Positions 34,282 through 42,982 of a DNA stretch of 45,856 nucleotides are shown here, piece after piece. The DNA lies in assembly GCA_002293475.1 (NCBI GenBank), contig DBDG01000074.1:1-45856 (forward strand), written 5' to 3'. Position 1 is the stretch's first letter. The number at the start of each line of letters is the position of its first letter. Under the pieces are notes generated by a model. That model did not search any database. It worked only from the letters and a program-made list of their open reading frames with translations, and was not told the DNA's origin. The stretch comes from Lachnospiraceae bacterium UBA938. Its GTDB lineage: Bacteria; Bacillota; Clostridia; Lachnospirales; Lachnospiraceae. Made by a program: the position numbers and the translations under genes.

Positions 34282-34370
34282 ATAGCCGCTCCTCCTCGTA
34301 ACCTTATAGAATAATCTATATTATATCATCAAACGGCTTACTAATATAGCTTTAAGCTTATTTTGATAAC

Positions 34371-34408
34371 AAATAAAAACAGGCGGCATCCTCATAACAG
34401 ATGCCGCC
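34371..34408 (-). terminator. Intrinsic terminator of trpS
   Basis: ggcggcatc (34382-34390) and gatgccgcc (34400-34408) form a perfect 9-bp stem with a 9-base loop, followed on the minus strand by TGTTTTTATTTG. This is a textbook Rho-independent terminator 20 bases after the trpS stop. Confidence 0.92.
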
Positions 34409-34428
34409 GCCGCAATTCATCGTAATAC

Positions 34429-35439
34429 TCATTCCCTGACCCGTTCTGGAAATCCCACCTTTTTCTGCACTTTCCGCAACGTTTTATTAGCATAATATCC
34501 AGCCTTTTCGGCATTCTTACGAATAACGGCATCAATATAGGCCTTATCCTGGCTCAGCTCGGCGAACCTTAACTGAACTGGTCTTAAAACACTTACTACC
34601 GCTTCGCCTACCGCCAGCTTAAATTCCCCGTACCCTTTTCCGTCAAATTCCCGTTCTGTTTCTATGGCGTCTTTCCCGGTACAAGCCCCGTAAATATCCA
34701 TCAGATTAGCGATGCCTGGCTGTTTTTCCGCATCATACCGCACACAGGCTTCCATATCGGTCACTGCTTTTTTGAATTTTCGGATTATCGTATCAGGATC
34801 ATCCATTAGAAAGATGCTGGCATTAGGATTGTCGTCGGATTTAGACATTTTCTTTTCCGGCTCTTGAAGACTCATGATTTTGGCACCGGTTTTGCCGATA
34901 TACGGCTCCGGAACCGTGAATATATTACCATAAACCGCATTAAAGCGCTGGGCAATATCTCTGGTTATTTCCAGATGCTGGAGCTGGTCCTTGCCCACGG
35001 GTACCGCATCTGCCTGATATAACAGGATGTCTGCCGCCATCAGTACCGGATAAGTATACAGTCCGGCATTGATATTGTTAGCATGCTTTGAGGCTTTGTC
35101 TTTAAACTGGGTCATCCGGTTCAGCTCGCCCATATAAGTATAGCAGTTCAAGATCCAGGCCAGCTCGGCATGAGCCGGGACGTGGGACTGATAATAAAGA
35201 CAGTTCTTCTCGGGATCCAGACCAGCGGCGATATACAGTGTGAGCAGGTTCCTTGCCCGGCTGCGCAGTTCACTGGCGTCTTGCCTGACGGTAATCGAAT
35301 GCATATCCACCACGGAATAAAAACATTCATATTCGTCACTTAAGGCAACCCAGTTTTTTAAGGCGCCCAGATAATTTCCCAATGTCAGGGTACCTGTCGC
35401 CTGCATTCCGCTAAAAAGTACTTTTTTGCCATCTATCAT
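34429..35439 (-). CDS. trpS: Tryptophanyl-tRNA synthetase
   Basis: A 336-residue class I synthetase that charges tRNA-Trp. The HIGH-equivalent is TGTLTLGNYLGAL near the N-terminus and the KMSKS loop is KKMSKSDDN. Other motifs are DMHSITVRQD, MGELNRMTQFKDK, YPVLMAADILLYQADAVPVGKDQLQHLE. A TTG at 35454 is in frame, but GGAGG lies 8 bases before the ATG at 35439. The upstream gap is too short for a T-box leader. It ends at a strong terminator. Confidence 0.96.
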   Translation of the reverse strand: MIDGKKVLFSGMQATGTLTLGNYLGALKNWVALSDEYECFYSVVDMHSITVRQDASELRSRARNLLTLYIAAGLDPEKNCLYYQSHVPAHAELAWILNCYTYMGELNRMTQFKDKASKHANNINAGLYTYPVLMAADILLYQADAVPVGKDQLQHLEITRDIAQRFNAVYGNIFTVPEPYIGKTGAKIMSLQEPEKKMSKSDDNPNASIFLMDDPDTIIRKFKKAVTDMEACVRYDAEKQPGIANLMDIYGACTGKDAIETEREFDGKGYGEFKLAVGEAVVSVLRPVQLRFAELSQDKAYIDAVIRKNAEKAGYYANKTLRKVQKKVGFPERVRE

Positions 35440-35518
35440 CGTATGTTCCTCCAATACTGCAGTAAAAGCCGATGTTTATTAGTTTAACATCTGATTCTTC
35501 TTTCGTCAATATAGGAGA

Positions 35519-36001
35519 TTACTGATTCTGCCGCCCTGAATTGTCTTCACAGCCGCAAGTTCCGCCCGGAACGGCATAGTTACGCGTATCAACCCGGGAA
35601 TTCATGCGGGGATCCATCCGTTGATCCATGCGCGGAGCCATCCGTTGTTCCATGCGCGGGGACATCCGCGGATCCATACGGGCATCCATACGTGGTTCGA
35701 CCCGCGGACTTACCATCCGCCCGTCGCCCATTCTGACATCAGAGGTATCACGGGAAGCATCCCGTTCGCATCCACAGTCACCGGACATAAGCCCGAAGCC
35801 GGTATCCATGACATTATTGCCGGAGTAATTACTGTCACAACCACAATTATTGCCGCAGTTGTTATTGCCGCAGTTGTTATTGCCACAGGTATTATTGCCG
35901 CAATTATTGCCGCAGGTGTTATTATTGTTGCAGCCGCCGTTACAACTGCTGTTATTGTTATTGCCTCCACAGCATAGTAATAATAAAGCCAAAATATTCA
36001 T
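35519..36001 (-). CDS. Asn/Cys-rich repeat protein, possible spore-coat protein
   Basis: A 160-residue low-complexity protein with no family I recognise. After a short hydrophobic N-terminus (ILALLLLCC) come Asn/Gly/Cys repeats to about residue 57 (CGNN, CGNNN), then a linker, then ten tetrapeptides of pattern [MV]-x-x-R across residues 101-140, and a Cys-containing tail. There are 15 cysteines, including three CGC motifs at 53-55, 76-78 and 149-151. AAGGAG lies 9 bases before the ATG. A sigma-K-like promoter is positioned 28 bases upstream. Disulfide crosslinking or metal binding in a spore coat is a reasonable guess only. Sits between DUF5662 and trpS. Confidence 0.6.
   Translation of the reverse strand: MNILALLLLCCGGNNNNSSCNGGCNNNNTCGNNCGNNTCGNNNCGNNNCGNNCGCDSNYSGNNVMDTGFGLMSGDCGCERDASRDTSDVRMGDGRMVSPRVEPRMDARMDPRMSPRMEQRMAPRMDQRMDPRMNSRVDTRNYAVPGGTCGCEDNSGRQNQ
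35853..35897. repeat. 15-bp tandem repeat within the Asn/Cys-rich gene
   Basis: ccgcagttgttattg occurs twice perfectly (35853-35867, 35868-35882) and a third time with changes (35883-35897). It encodes the CGNNN repeats of the protein. The period is a multiple of three, so copy changes keep the frame. Confidence 0.88.
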
Positions 36002-36028
36002 ACGTGTTCACTCCTTATTTTTATGATA

Positions 36029-36056
36029 TATCCTATGCTAATAAGAGGAACTCTGT
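36029..36056 (-). promoter_or_regulatory. Sigma-K-like promoter of the Asn/Cys-rich gene
   Basis: On the minus strand CATAGGATA (36029-36037) matches the sigma-K -10 consensus CATAnnnTA, with AC at 36055-36056 after a 17-base spacer, as in AC-N16/17-CATAnnnTA. The expected start point leaves a leader of about 20 bases with AAGGAG. The motif is short, so chance is not excluded. Confidence 0.4.
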
Positions 36057-36098
36057 ACCGTTTTGGCTTGGAAAGTAATGTTCATTTTAGTATAAAAA

Positions 36099-36641
36099 CT
36101 ATTTATTTGTTTTTCTAAGAACTTCTTTTCTGATATATGTAAAGGTCTCTTTTTCGCCTTTCTCCGCCAGCATTACCAGCAGACTTTCCAGAAGCCCCTT
36201 GGTATTTTCATGTAACAGGCTATGTTCTGTCCCGCGCCGGTAATATTTCAGAGGCATGTCATCCTTATAGGCTTCCCGGTTATATACTTTGCTGGCAGCA
36301 ATTCTGTCCATCAGCATCTCAACGACGTATTTTTCCGGCATCGGCACCGGTGCCAGGCCGCCGGGAACCTTCTGAATGCTGTAGTCGATCCAGTATTCAT
36401 GATGGTGCCGGTTACGGCCCTTGTGGTGAAGCCAGGCGCTGGAATATCCGTTATGATATCTTTCGGCATTATTGGGGCTCTGATTTCCTTGGAAATATCT
36501 GGCTCCGATCAAGAATTCACTGGGACTGAACTTGGACAGATCATGGAATATGCCTTGTCTATATAAACCTACCGCAAAACATCCTTTCCTGACCAGACGT
36601 TTATGCCGGACAATCGTCTTAAAATGATTCCAGGCTTTCAT
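36099..36641 (-). CDS. DUF5662 family protein
   Basis: A 180-residue, His-rich protein matching DUF5662: MKAWNHFKTIVRHKRLV, GIFHDLSKFSPSEFLIGARYFQG, AWLHHKGRNRHHHEYWIDY and MPEKYVVEMLMDRIAAS. The HD and clustered histidines suggest a helical metal-binding fold, perhaps HD-like, but no activity is known. AAGGAG is upstream. It follows the GlgX-like gene at 33 bp and may share its transcript. Confidence 0.82.
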   Translation of the reverse strand: MKAWNHFKTIVRHKRLVRKGCFAVGLYRQGIFHDLSKFSPSEFLIGARYFQGNQSPNNAERYHNGYSSAWLHHKGRNRHHHEYWIDYSIQKVPGGLAPVPMPEKYVVEMLMDRIAASKVYNREAYKDDMPLKYYRRGTEHSLLHENTKGLLESLLVMLAEKGEKETFTYIRKEVLRKTNK

Positions 36642-36674
36642 GTCATGAGGGCTCCTTATTTTCTTGATAACAAA

Positions 36675-38471
36675 TTACGCCTTTGATACAAAGATACTGA
36701 TACTGCGTTCTTTTACAATAATATGCTGGTCCCTGTTTGCCGGCTCCGGTTCCGTAACCGATAGGTCGGTCGATTTCACCAGATGCCACTTCTTTTCTTT
36801 AGGCAGTTTGGGCAATGCCAGCTCATATGGCCGCCAGTGCAGATTAATGGCAATATAGATAAAGTCATCATCTGTCCCATCCGGCCGTTTCGCATATTTC
36901 CCACAGTACATGATACCTACCGAACGGCTGTAGGGATTGAGGTCGGGGCGCCAGGCTTCCGACCCATGATAGGAAACATCCGGATAGCCGCATTTGGCCG
37001 TGTCCATAATCTGCATCTCGGTAGGCAGGCGGAGAATCGGATGTGCTTTACGGAAATCAATCAGGAAACGGGCAAACGCGGCTATTTCCTTACTGATAAC
37101 CGTCGGGCTCCATTTAATCCAGCCGATGTCATTATCCTGACAGTAGGCATTGTTGTTGCCGTGGCGGGTATTTCCCAGTTCGTCCCCGCTAAACAGGAAC
37201 GGTGTCCCCTGAGCTAGGAATATAAGCGAGAGGGCATTCTTGATCTGTTTGGTACGCAGCTCCTGGATGTTCTTCTTACGGCTGATGCCTTCCGTTCCAC
37301 AGTTCCAGCTATAATTATAGTCGGTGCCGTCGCGGTTGTTTTCGCCGTTCTCCTCATTATGTTTGCGGTCATACGCCGTCATGTCAAACAGTGAAAAGCC
37401 GCCGTAATCGGCCATATAATTAACCGTTCCCCGGCCAAGCGGTTTGTTTCGCAGATGATTGATCAAGGCATAGGTCAGATCCTCATCGCCTTTTAACAGG
37501 CTCCGCATCTGGGTACGGAAATGATCCATTACCACTGCGGTATTAGCATAACGGGGATTGGCTACCCAATAAGAATATTCATGGTAAAGAATCTTGCTTC
37601 CGGAAAGCAGCGAATCCTGTGTGATTAGGGTAACCGGTAAGTCTTCGCCCAGCAGATGAATCCCGTCAATATGGTATTCTACAGTCCAATACCTTAGGAT
37701 ATCCAAGATATCGGCCCGGTTAAACGAGACCGGAAAATAAAAATACATCAACACTTCCAAGCCGGCCTCATGCAGCTTCTTGACCATCATCTTGAAAGAA
37801 TGGTCCGGTCTTTTGCCGGCAGAATAGGCGGTTTTCGGTGCATAATAAAAGCCCTCTTTAAAACCCCAGCAATTGACGATGTCTTTTACGGCTTCGGTAC
37901 CTGGACAGGGCAGCTGCTCACATTCGTCAAACTCATATGCCGGCAGCAATTCTACCGCCGTAATGCCCAGCTTCTTTAAATACGGTATTTTTTCTACAAT
38001 CCCTTCAAAGGTACCGCGGTGCTTTACCCCGGAACTTCTGTGCATGGTAAAAGCGCGGACGTTCATCCCGTAGATCACGCTGTCTTCATAAGAAATATCC
38101 GGCGGGCAGTCATCCTCCCAGTCAAAATCATCGATATAAAAACCGCCGCACCGGCTCCCCCCGGCAGGTCTTCCCCATTCTTCATTGCCGGCTATCAAAC
38201 CGGCATAACGGTCGGTTACTGTCTCCTGCTTGCAGTAATATTGATAGCGGTATTGTTCCGGTTCGTTGATGGCAATCCTTACCCCTAGAAGTTTGCCCCG
38301 GCGGCCTTCATTTTTAAAGGGCACCGTCAAAGATTGCCCTTCTTTTTTATATAAAACCACTCCACAATCCGTACCGCCCACCTGATCCGTGCAAAAACGG
38401 ATACCATCCGCTTCGACCGTGATTCCTTTGCGGTCCGGCCTGAAATATGACGCCTCAATATGCTGTCCCAT
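36675..38471 (-). CDS. Isoamylase/GlgX-like protein, probably inactive
   Basis: A 598-residue GH13 protein like glycogen-debranching GlgX/isoamylase: CBM48-like N-terminus (1-120), SVIYGMNVRAFTMH at 131-144 and the strongly GlgX-like KHNEENGENNRDGTDYNYSW at 370-389. The conserved catalytic regions are changed. Region I is LEVLMYFYFPV (no DVVxNH), region II is DGIHLLGE (269-276; no Arg, nucleophile Asp replaced), and region IV is VNYMADYGGF (no HD). About 40-60 residues after region I are also missing. A pseudoenzyme or glycan-binding protein is the best reading. AAGGAG precedes the ATG, and the frame is intact over its whole length. Confidence 0.8.
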   Translation of the reverse strand: MGQHIEASYFRPDRKGITVEADGIRFCTDQVGGTDCGVVLYKKEGQSLTVPFKNEGRRGKLLGVRIAINEPEQYRYQYYCKQETVTDRYAGLIAGNEEWGRPAGGSRCGGFYIDDFDWEDDCPPDISYEDSVIYGMNVRAFTMHRSSGVKHRGTFEGIVEKIPYLKKLGITAVELLPAYEFDECEQLPCPGTEAVKDIVNCWGFKEGFYYAPKTAYSAGKRPDHSFKMMVKKLHEAGLEVLMYFYFPVSFNRADILDILRYWTVEYHIDGIHLLGEDLPVTLITQDSLLSGSKILYHEYSYWVANPRYANTAVVMDHFRTQMRSLLKGDEDLTYALINHLRNKPLGRGTVNYMADYGGFSLFDMTAYDRKHNEENGENNRDGTDYNYSWNCGTEGISRKKNIQELRTKQIKNALSLIFLAQGTPFLFSGDELGNTRHGNNNAYCQDNDIGWIKWSPTVISKEIAAFARFLIDFRKAHPILRLPTEMQIMDTAKCGYPDVSYHGSEAWRPDLNPYSRSVGIMYCGKYAKRPDGTDDDFIYIAINLHWRPYELALPKLPKEKKWHLVKSTDLSVTEPEPANRDQHIIVKERSISIFVSKA

Positions 38472-38676
38472 AAATATCTCCTTAAGTCAATGCGCAATAT
38501 AAATTAATATATCACATTTTCTGGATTCTGTGTGAAAAATATTGCTAATTCTGCTTTTTCTTAGTACAATAAGATATGAATTATATGTACCGATTATTGT
38601 TTACAGATTATGTCAGATTATTAGTAAGTGGTTAATAATTAATTAAAACCTTTACAACAGGCAGTGAGGAGTCAGC

Positions 38677-39009
38677 ATGGAAAATGAACATGTAAATGAA
38701 TTTGAAGATGAAAAAGATGAAGAAATGACAGTTACCCTGGAACTTGATGACGGCACTTCGGTCACCTGCGCTATAGTCACTATCTTAACGGTACAGGAAC
38801 AGGATTATATTGCCCTGCTTCCGTTAGATGATAAAGCCGAAAACAATGAAGGCGAAGTATGGTTTTATCGTTATTTTGAGGATGAAAACGACGAAGACAG
38901 CGACCCGGAACTCTCCTATATTGAAGATGACGCCGAATACGAGCTTGTTGCCGATGCTTTTGACGAATTTCTGGATAGTGAAGAATTTGACGAGCTAATG
39001 CCGGAGTGA
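38677..39009 (+). CDS. DUF1292 acidic protein
   Basis: A 110-residue, very acidic protein of DUF1292 (YrzB-like): MTVTLELDDGTSVTCAIVTIL, DYIALLPLD, GEVWFYRYFEDEN and a C-terminal DAEYELVADAFDEFLD. Widespread in Firmicutes, usually near replication or ribosome-related genes; its function is unknown. GAGGAG is 5 bases before the ATG. It is divergent from the GlgX-like gene and convergent with the helicase gene (3-bp gap). The 205-bp upstream gap is AT-rich and holds direct repeats of cagattat but no clear sigma-A promoter. Confidence 0.88.
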   Translation: MENEHVNEFEDEKDEEMTVTLELDDGTSVTCAIVTILTVQEQDYIALLPLDDKAENNEGEVWFYRYFEDENDEDSDPELSYIEDDAEYELVADAFDEFLDSEEFDELMPE

Positions 39010-39012
39010 CGA

Positions 39013-40926
39013 TTATTGGTTCCGGGCAGATCCCGCCATGCTTCCTGTCAAAGGAGCCAGAAAGCGGGAAGGGACGGCTTTCTGAGAGGCTGTATAGAGT
39101 AGCCAGAGTTGTTCCTTGGCCCTAGTCATGCCAACGTAGAAAAGCCGCCGTTCTTCTTCAATCTGTTCCGTGGTGATGGCCTTTCTGCCCGGTAATATGC
39201 CCTCATTGAGTCGCGGCAGGAATACCGTGTGGAACTCCAGCCCTTTGGCGCCGTGCATGGTAAGCAGGCGGATGCCCCGGCTTTCGTTCTGACTATTATT
39301 CTGATTATTAACTTGATTATTCAGGTTACGGTTATTCCCTGGTTGGCCTGTCTGCTGATTCCGGGAATGGATTTTCTCCGTCAGTCCGAACCATTCTTCA
39401 AAAGCTTGGCAGTTTCTGGCACTCGCCTGAATAGCATCGGCGATTTCCATCCATTCATCATACTCTCCGGGCCTGGCCCGCTCCCGCAGATAACGGTCAT
39501 ATCCGATTCCTTTTCTGATGTAATGGATGGCAAGATAGGGAGACATCCGGGCAATCCGTTGACAATCCGCGAAAAAGCGTTTTGTTTCGTTCATTCCGTC
39601 AATATTCCCCCGATAATACGCCAGTACCTGCCGCTCTTCCACCAATCCATCCGCGTCGGCAACCGACTTTCGGCTGATATACCGCATCGGCTTGTTTATG
39701 ATATTCAGATACCTTCCCCTTGTCTTTTCCTGACTGGAAAAGCGGATATAGTCCATGATATCCGCCGCAATAAAGTGGGTAAACACGTCCTTGATCTTTC
39801 CGGTCGTCTGAACAGTGATCCCCTTCTCCGCGCATCTTGCCGCCAGCAGGGAAACCTCATGATTGGTCCGCAAGATAACCGCCGCTTCTTTTCTGATTGC
39901 CGTAGGCAGGCTTTGGATTTCTGCGAGCAGGAAAGCAAGTTCGCTTTCCTTGTCCGCAAAGGAACAGATCATAACCTCGCTTCCATCCCGCAAAGCCTGC
40001 CCCTGCTTCGCAATCCGCTGCCGGTTACCGGAAATCACCTTGTCAGCCGCCAGGACAATCGGCCGGGTGCTGCGGTAATTAATGTCCATAAATATCTGCC
40101 GTGCGTCCGGATAGTCATCAAGAAACTCCTGCATTACCGCCGGCTTGGCACCGCGAAAGGCGTAAATGGACTGGTCGTCATCTCCTACCCCGAAGATGTG
40201 ATTGTCCGGGGCGGCCAGTAGTTTAAGCACCTGATATTGCAGACGATTGATATCCTGGAACTCATCCACCAGAATATGTGAAAAATATCCTTGCCACTCT
40301 CGCAGCAACCGGGGATTATCTGTCAGCATATCATAGCAGCTGCGGATCATATCATCAAAATCGAGTTTCCGGGCGCTTTTCAGCATGTCGCCGTATTCCT
40401 CGTATATTTCCATAATATGAGCGCTCGGGTGGCTGCGATCTGTTCCGGCTTCGGTTGCTTCCGTCTCTCTTATGACGTCTGTTTCCATATTTTTTATACG
40501 GCTGATTTCACTAAGGATTTCGGAACATTCTATGGGATCAACATGCGGTGTCAAAAAGCTGCGCTTAATTATCCCGGTTATTAATTTTCTCCTGTCTGCC
40601 TCGCCGATCAGGGAGTAATCTTGAAAATAGCCCGAACGTGACAGGATCTGATAATACACGCTATGAAAGGTGCCGAAATTAACCGCGGAATAAGAACGTC
40701 TGATTTCACGCAAAAAACGGGACTGCATTTCCTTGGCAGCCGCTTTTGTAAATGTGATAACCAGAATGTTTTCCGGGGGAACCCGCACAACCTCAATCAG
40801 ATACTGTAGGCGGTTGACAATAGTAAAGGTTTTTCCGCTGCCGGGGCCGGCTAGGATCTGAACCGGACCGCCGGAGTGGCAGACAGCGCATCGCTGCGAC
40901 TGATTCATAGACTGTAAGTAAGACAA
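39013..40926 (-). CDS. UvrD/PcrA-type ATP-dependent DNA helicase
   Basis: A 637-residue superfamily 1A 3'-5' helicase: Q motif MNQSQRCAVCHSGGPVQILAGPGSGKTFTI (Walker A GPGSGKT at about 27-33), LVITFTKAAAKEMQ, HILVDEFQDINRLQ (DEFQD, motif II), GDDDQSIYAFRGA (motif III), LTMHGAKGLEF (motif V) and RRLFYVGMTRAKEQL (motif VI). It is shorter than PcrA (about 740) and has an Asn/Gln-rich insertion at about 520-548. It starts at TTG with AAGGAG 5 bases upstream. It may be a paralogue rather than the main PcrA. Confidence 0.92.
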   Translation of the reverse strand: MSYLQSMNQSQRCAVCHSGGPVQILAGPGSGKTFTIVNRLQYLIEVVRVPPENILVITFTKAAAKEMQSRFLREIRRSYSAVNFGTFHSVYYQILSRSGYFQDYSLIGEADRRKLITGIIKRSFLTPHVDPIECSEILSEISRIKNMETDVIRETEATEAGTDRSHPSAHIMEIYEEYGDMLKSARKLDFDDMIRSCYDMLTDNPRLLREWQGYFSHILVDEFQDINRLQYQVLKLLAAPDNHIFGVGDDDQSIYAFRGAKPAVMQEFLDDYPDARQIFMDINYRSTRPIVLAADKVISGNRQRIAKQGQALRDGSEVMICSFADKESELAFLLAEIQSLPTAIRKEAAVILRTNHEVSLLAARCAEKGITVQTTGKIKDVFTHFIAADIMDYIRFSSQEKTRGRYLNIINKPMRYISRKSVADADGLVEERQVLAYYRGNIDGMNETKRFFADCQRIARMSPYLAIHYIRKGIGYDRYLRERARPGEYDEWMEIADAIQASARNCQAFEEWFGLTEKIHSRNQQTGQPGNNRNLNNQVNNQNNSQNESRGIRLLTMHGAKGLEFHTVFLPRLNEGILPGRKAITTEQIEEERRLFYVGMTRAKEQLWLLYTASQKAVPSRFLAPLTGSMAGSARNQ

Positions 40927-40978
40927 ATTTACTCCTTCGCCCTAATTGGATGAATAAAATGATTAAGATTCCTGACAT

Positions 40979-42982
40979 TCAGATAAACAAGCTTCCCACC
41001 TGATAGACCAGTACCGCCGCCAGCCAGGCAAAGACAACCTGAAATACCAGCAGCCCTACGGTAAACCGCGTCGAGCCGCTCTCTTTGCGGATCGTTCCGA
41101 CTGCCGCCGCGCAGGGAACATAGAGCAGGCAAAAAACCATCATAGCATAAGCATTCAGGGCTCCAAAGCCGGGATCAATCAGGCGGAGCTGGGCAACGAC
41201 GTTTTCTGTCCCGTTAAGCTGGCCATTGGCTCCAAACAGTACCATAAAGCTGGACACCACTACTTCCTTGGCAGAAATCCCGGATATCAGCGCTATGGCA
41301 ATCTGCCACATCCCCAGTCCGGCCGGCTTCAGCAGCGGCACCAGCCCCCTGCCGATCATGGCTCCGAAACTGTCGGCCGGACTGCCTACCATTCCGCTCG
41401 GCCCGACATTCAATATCGCCCAGACAATAATGCTGACGGCAAAGATTACCGTGCCCGCCTTAGTCAGGTAATGTGTCAGTTTATTCCCGACAAAAATGCG
41501 GATAGTCCGGAAGTTTGGCCGCTTATACTCCGGCAGTTCAATCAGAAGCGACTCGTTTTCCTGATTCTTGTCTAGGATGTGCAGGACTTTCGCGATCAGG
41601 ACAGCACAGGCTACCCCCAGCAGATACATGGAAAAAGCCGCAAGTCCGGCAAACCTATCAAAAAACATGCCAGAAAACAGCACATAAATCGGCAGCTTGG
41701 CCGAGCAGGACATAAACGGAATGAGGATCATTGTCCGCCGCCGGTCTTTTTCCGCTTCCAGCGAACGGGCTGCCATAACAGCCGGCACCGTACAGCCAAA
41801 GCCGAGGATCATGGGCAGGAAAGCCTTGCCGGAAAGTCCGGCCTTCCCCATGATGCTATCCATGACATAGGCCACCCTGGCCATATAGCCGCTGTCTTCT
41901 AGAATAGCCAGTGCCAAAAACAAGATAGCTAGGTTGGGGGTAAAAGTAAGTATGGCGCCGACCCCCGCGATGATGCCGTCAACAATCAAGGAAGTCATCC
42001 ATTCGGCAGTATGTATGGCTGTCAGCAGGGCATAGACCGCGCCGGACAGGTGTTCCAGCCATAATTCTAAATATCCTTTCAGATGATCGCCGATGGTAAA
42101 CGTAAAAAAGAAAATCAAGCCCATAATCCCCAGAAATATCGGCACCCCCCAAAGCGGGCTGGTTAAAAAACGATCAGCCCGGTCAGTGCTTTCCTTTACT
42201 TTGTTCTGGTACAATATTACTTCCGCGATGATGGTTTCGATATAAGCATACCTTGCCTGGATAATTTCTTTTTCATAACTCTTATCAGCAATATCGGTGA
42301 TCTGGACCGGATGGTCTGTTCTGACGGCTTCATCATCCTCAAGCAGCTTGACGGCATGCCAGCGGACCAACGCATGCGCGGGATACCTGGCCTTCATGAT
42401 AACCGACAGTTTGGCGATCTTGTTCTCAATAAGCGGGCCATAGTCAATCACAAATTCCTGGGACTCCTCTTCATAGTGATGGACGATGGCATGGAGAAGA
42501 ATATCCAGCCCTTTTCTTTTAATAGCCGAAACCGGTATGACCGGTATGTCTCCTAACATCTCCGGAAGCCGGTGAAGATCAATTTCCAGCCCCCGTTCTT
42601 CGACGATATCCATCATATTTAAGGCCAGGATGACCGGTTTTCCCAATTCCAGAAGCTGCATAGTGAGATAAAGATTCCGCTCCAGTGATGACGCATCAAC
42701 GATGTTGATGACAGCTTCGATGTCTTCATCCATAATACATGTCCTGGTAATCTGCTCTTCGATGGTGTAGGAAGTCAGGGAATAGATGCCCGGGGTATCC
42801 ACCAGTGATATGTGTATATCCTCATATATAGCGGCGCCTGTCTTTTTTTCGACGGTGACACCGGGCCAGTTGGCCACCTTAAGATGTGAACCGGTGAGGG
42901 CATTAAAAAGTGTCGTCTTGCCGCAGTTGGGGTTGCCGACCAGGGCAACATGGACGGTTTTCTTTGTACTGCTATTGCTCAT
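40979..42982 (-). CDS. feoB: Ferrous iron transporter FeoB
   Basis: A 667-residue Fe(II) transporter. The N-terminal G domain has G1 GNPNCGKT (16-23), G3 DTPGIYSL and G4 NMMD; a helical regulatory region follows to about 270; the rest holds about ten membrane helices with the Gate motifs (GCTVPAVMAARSLE and PFMSCSAKLPIY). The GGAGGAGG ribosome site is strong, and the start overlaps feoA by 11 bp. No FeoC follows. Anaerobes use Feo as the main iron uptake route. Confidence 0.97.
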   Translation of the reverse strand: MSNSSTKKTVHVALVGNPNCGKTTLFNALTGSHLKVANWPGVTVEKKTGAAIYEDIHISLVDTPGIYSLTSYTIEEQITRTCIMDEDIEAVINIVDASSLERNLYLTMQLLELGKPVILALNMMDIVEERGLEIDLHRLPEMLGDIPVIPVSAIKRKGLDILLHAIVHHYEEESQEFVIDYGPLIENKIAKLSVIMKARYPAHALVRWHAVKLLEDDEAVRTDHPVQITDIADKSYEKEIIQARYAYIETIIAEVILYQNKVKESTDRADRFLTSPLWGVPIFLGIMGLIFFFTFTIGDHLKGYLELWLEHLSGAVYALLTAIHTAEWMTSLIVDGIIAGVGAILTFTPNLAILFLALAILEDSGYMARVAYVMDSIMGKAGLSGKAFLPMILGFGCTVPAVMAARSLEAEKDRRRTMILIPFMSCSAKLPIYVLFSGMFFDRFAGLAAFSMYLLGVACAVLIAKVLHILDKNQENESLLIELPEYKRPNFRTIRIFVGNKLTHYLTKAGTVIFAVSIIVWAILNVGPSGMVGSPADSFGAMIGRGLVPLLKPAGLGMWQIAIALISGISAKEVVVSSFMVLFGANGQLNGTENVVAQLRLIDPGFGALNAYAMMVFCLLYVPCAAAVGTIRKESGSTRFTVGLLVFQVVFAWLAAVLVYQVGSLFI

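Noticed and set aside
35440..35518. T-box leader for trpS
   Set aside because: Only 79 bases separate trpS from the previous gene and no T-box sequence or terminator-antiterminator pair is present.
39229..40221. 330-codon open frame on the plus strand
   Set aside because: It lies wholly antisense to the UvrD-like helicase, whose motifs are all present, has no ribosome site and reads as low-complexity sequence. It is a shadow of a GC-rich gene.
40793..40978. 61-codon frame starting right after the feoB stop, a possible FeoC
   Set aside because: No FeoC winged-helix or cysteine motif and it overlaps the helicase start in another frame.
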